Assembly (NCBI GenBank): GCA_964509885.1
Contig: CAZDZL010000048.1
Span: 1-25,079 of the forward strand
DNA length: 25,079 nucleotides
Reading direction: 5' to 3'
DNA from: Palsa-1447 sp964509885
GTDB lineage: Bacteria; Verrucomicrobiota; Verrucomicrobiia; Opitutales; Opitutaceae
Part shown: piece by piece, positions 23,402 through 25,079 of the stretch
Numbering within the stretch: position 1 is the first letter of the stretch
Layout: the number at the start of each line of letters is the position of its first letter
Made by a program: the position numbers and the translations under genes
Notes under the pieces: generated by a model
What the model saw: the letters and a program-made list of their open reading frames with translations, nothing else
Told to the model about the DNA's origin: nothing
Databases searched by the model: none

Positions 23402-24372
23402 AGAGACTCCCCGCCCTCCCCCTTTTCCCGGCGCTCCTCGCGGCCGTCCTCGTCGCCGGCTGCAAGCCCCAGGCGGCGTCCCCCGAGGCCTCCGCGGCCG
23501 GCGCGCCGCCCCAGCGCCTCGTGGTCTTCAGCCAGTGCAACAACGCGGAGCCCTACCGGGCCGCCCAGAACGCCGAGATGCAGCGCCTCTGGGACAAGGT
23601 GCCCGGCGTCCGGCTCATGGTCATGGACGCCCAGCAGGACAGCGCGAAGCAGATCAGCCAGATCGAGACGGCGATCCGGCTCTCGCCGAGCCTGCTCATC
23701 GTGGCCCCCAACGAGCGCGCCCCGCTGTCGGAGGTGATGGGGGACGCCCAGAAGGCCGGGATCCCCGTCATCTGCCTCGAGCGCGACATCGCGCAGCCGA
23801 ACTACACCACCTGGATCCGGGCCGACAACGAGGCGATCGGCAGGCTGGTCGGGGAGTTCGTGGTCGCGCAGCTGAAGGCGAGGTACGGCGAGCCCCGCGG
23901 GAGGATCGTCGAGCTCGCGGGGCTGAAGGGCGTCGAGGCCGAGATCAACCGCAGCGGCGGCGCCCACGAGGTCTGGAAGGATTACCCCGGGATCGAGATC
24001 GTGACCGAGGCGGTGGCCAACTGGCTGCAGAGCACGGCCAAGGACCGCATGACCGAGATCCTGAGCGCCGTGCCCCGGATCGACGTCGTCTACGCGCGCA
24101 ACGACCCGATGGCGATGGGCGCCTACCTGGCCGCGCGCGAGAAGGGCCGCGAGAAGGAGATGATCTTCGTCGGCGTGGACGGCCTCGAGGGCGAGGCCGG
24201 CGGCATCGAGAAGGTCCGCCAGGGCATCCTCGCCGCGACGTTCGTCTACCCGCTCTGCGTGGACAAGGCGGTCGAGATCGGCACGAGGATCCTGGATGAG
24301 CCGGGGTTCAAGCCGGACAAGGTCTACACGATGACCTCGCACATCGTGACGCGCGAGACGCTCGGGAAGTGA
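23398..24372 (+). CDS. Sugar ABC transporter substrate-binding lipoprotein
   Basis: The 324-residue protein is the periplasmic binding component of the importer. It begins with a lipoprotein signal peptide ending in the lipobox LVAGC, so Cys22 should be lipidated and the protein membrane-anchored. The mature part has the type I periplasmic-binding fold of ribose/galactose-type proteins: QQDSAKQISQIETAIR, LLIVAPNERAPLSEVM, GIPVICLERDI, then IDVVYARNDPMAMGAYLAAREKG and FVGVDGLEG. The aromatic and acidic residues expected for sugar binding are present in these blocks but the sugar cannot be named. ATG 23398 overlaps the permease stop by 4 nt. The gene is convergent with the signal peptidase gene, with only 19 nt between their stops. 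Confidence 0.92.
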   Translation: MKRLPALPLFPALLAAVLVAGCKPQAASPEASAAGAPPQRLVVFSQCNNAEPYRAAQNAEMQRLWDKVPGVRLMVMDAQQDSAKQISQIETAIRLSPSLLIVAPNERAPLSEVMGDAQKAGIPVICLERDIAQPNYTTWIRADNEAIGRLVGEFVVAQLKARYGEPRGRIVELAGLKGVEAEINRSGGAHEVWKDYPGIEIVTEAVANWLQSTAKDRMTEILSAVPRIDVVYARNDPMAMGAYLAAREKGREKEMIFVGVDGLEGEAGGIEKVRQGILAATFVYPLCVDKAVEIGTRILDEPGFKPDKVYTMTSHIVTRETLGK

Positions 24373-24391
24373 CCCCGGGGCGGAGGGACGG

Positions 24392-25079
24392 TCAGTTCGC
24401 TCCGAACTGCAGGGGGTGGGCGAACCGGCCGAGGCGGGGGAGCAGGTAGCGATAGGTGTCGAAGGAGACGATGACGGCGCCGGCCTTGCCGACGATCTGG
24501 TCGCGGGCCACGGTGCCGATGAAGCGCGAGTCCGTGCTGTTGTCCCTCGAGTCCCCCATCATGAAATACCGCCCCGGGGGCACGGCGTAGGGGCCGAAGG
24601 TGCGCAGCGCCGAGCGCCCGGGAAGGGCCATGACGTAGTGGTCGCACGCGCCGAGGTGCTCGACGGCCACGACGGGGCTCCGGTCCTCGAAGACGTCCCT
24701 CTTGAATCCCGCCGGGTCCTGGACCGAGTAGGTCTGGCGGACGCCGTTCAGGTAGAGGACGTCGTTGCGGAGCTCGACCGTGTCGCCCGGCAGGCCGATC
24801 ACCCGCTTGACGAGGCGCGTTCCGTCCCGGGGGGAGAAGAAGACCACGATGTCCCCGCGGGCGGGGTCCCCCCACTGGCCCAGGTGGCGCGTGGTGAACG
24901 GGACCTTCAGGTCGTAGGAGAGCTTGTTCACGAGGACCAGGTCCCCCTCGAGGATCGTCGGCTTCATCGAACCGCTCGGCACCCAGTTCCAGTCGACCAC
25001 GGCGGACCTCAGGGGGGCCATGATGATGAAGAACAGGGCGAAGGGCTTCACCCAGCCGTGCCAGAAGTCTCGGATTCGT
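24392..25079 (-). CDS. lepB: Signal peptidase I (5' end beyond window)
   Basis: Signal peptidase I (family S26) cleaves signal peptides at the outer face of the inner membrane. A hydrophobic anchor KPFALFFIIMAPL precedes VPSGSMKPT, whose second Ser is the expected nucleophile. RLVKRVIGLPGDTV supplies the catalytic Lys, and YFMMGDSRDNSTDSR is the family's third box. A GTG at 25051 would give a 219-residue protein, but the frame stays open to the window edge and the residues before it (RIRDFWHGW) look like coding sequence, so the true start is probably outside. The gene would process exported proteins in general; prepilins need a different peptidase. Confidence 0.92.
   Translation of the reverse strand, partial: RIRDFWHGWVKPFALFFIIMAPLRSAVVDWNWVPSGSMKPTILEGDLVLVNKLSYDLKVPFTTRHLGQWGDPARGDIVVFFSPRDGTRLVKRVIGLPGDTVELRNDVLYLNGVRQTYSVQDPAGFKRDVFEDRSPVVAVEHLGACDHYVMALPGRSALRTFGPYAVPPGRYFMMGDSRDNSTDSRFIGTVARDQIVGKAGAVIVSFDTYRYLLPRLGRFAHPLQFGAN

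Noticed and set aside
24373..24391. Bidirectional terminator between the lipoprotein and signal peptidase genes
   Set aside because: The 19-bp gap is GC-rich but has no clear stem-loop with a T-run on either strand.

Overview
This 25-kb window is GC-rich, with densely packed genes and no rRNA, tRNA or CRISPR array that I can see. It looks like chromosomal DNA from a Verrucomicrobiota bacterium, probably Opitutaceae-like. That placement is an inference. It rests on a surface protein with a Pro-Thr linker and tandem 'NLSAR...GxGANxxFxGF' C-terminal repeats, a type II secretion locus without gspC or gspN, and the style of the sugar isomerase and ABC transporter genes.

Layout. (1) 1-692, minus: the 5' part of chorismate synthase (aroC), cut by the window edge. 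(2) 842-6030, plus: gspD, gspE and gspF of a type II secretion system (T2SS). (3) 6035-8146, minus: a secreted or surface protein with Ig-like domains. (4) 15394 down to 8323, minus: a tightly overlapping series gspG-H-I-J-K-L-M, followed after only 9 and 24 nt by a DUF3570 outer-membrane barrel gene and an ApbE flavin transferase gene. (5) 15475-16902, minus: an MFS transporter. (6) 16938-18904, minus: a two-gene module resembling an AbiE-type toxin-antitoxin or defence system. It pairs a nucleotidyltransferase with a winged-helix, AbiEi-like partner that carries an N-terminal PD-(D/E)xK-like motif. Its AT-rich promoter holds three direct repeats spaced exactly 19 bp apart. (7) 19038-20669, minus, and 20874-24372, plus: a divergent sugar locus with a fucose/arabinose-isomerase-like enzyme on one side and an ATPase, permease and binding-lipoprotein ABC importer on the other. 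The spacer holds a LacI-family-like operator. (8) 24392-25079, minus: signal peptidase I, cut by the window edge.

How the genes work together. The two Gsp arms supply the secretin, ATPase, platform protein, four pseudopilins, tip pseudopilin and L/M scaffold of one secretion machine. The prepilin peptidase (GspO), GspC and GspN are not in the window. The Ig-like protein between the arms is a reasonable candidate substrate, but nothing in the sequence proves it. The sugar locus imports a monosaccharide and probably isomerises it. The most unusual element is the AbiE-like module, which differs from its neighbours in promoter composition and carries a domain that classical AbiEi proteins lack.
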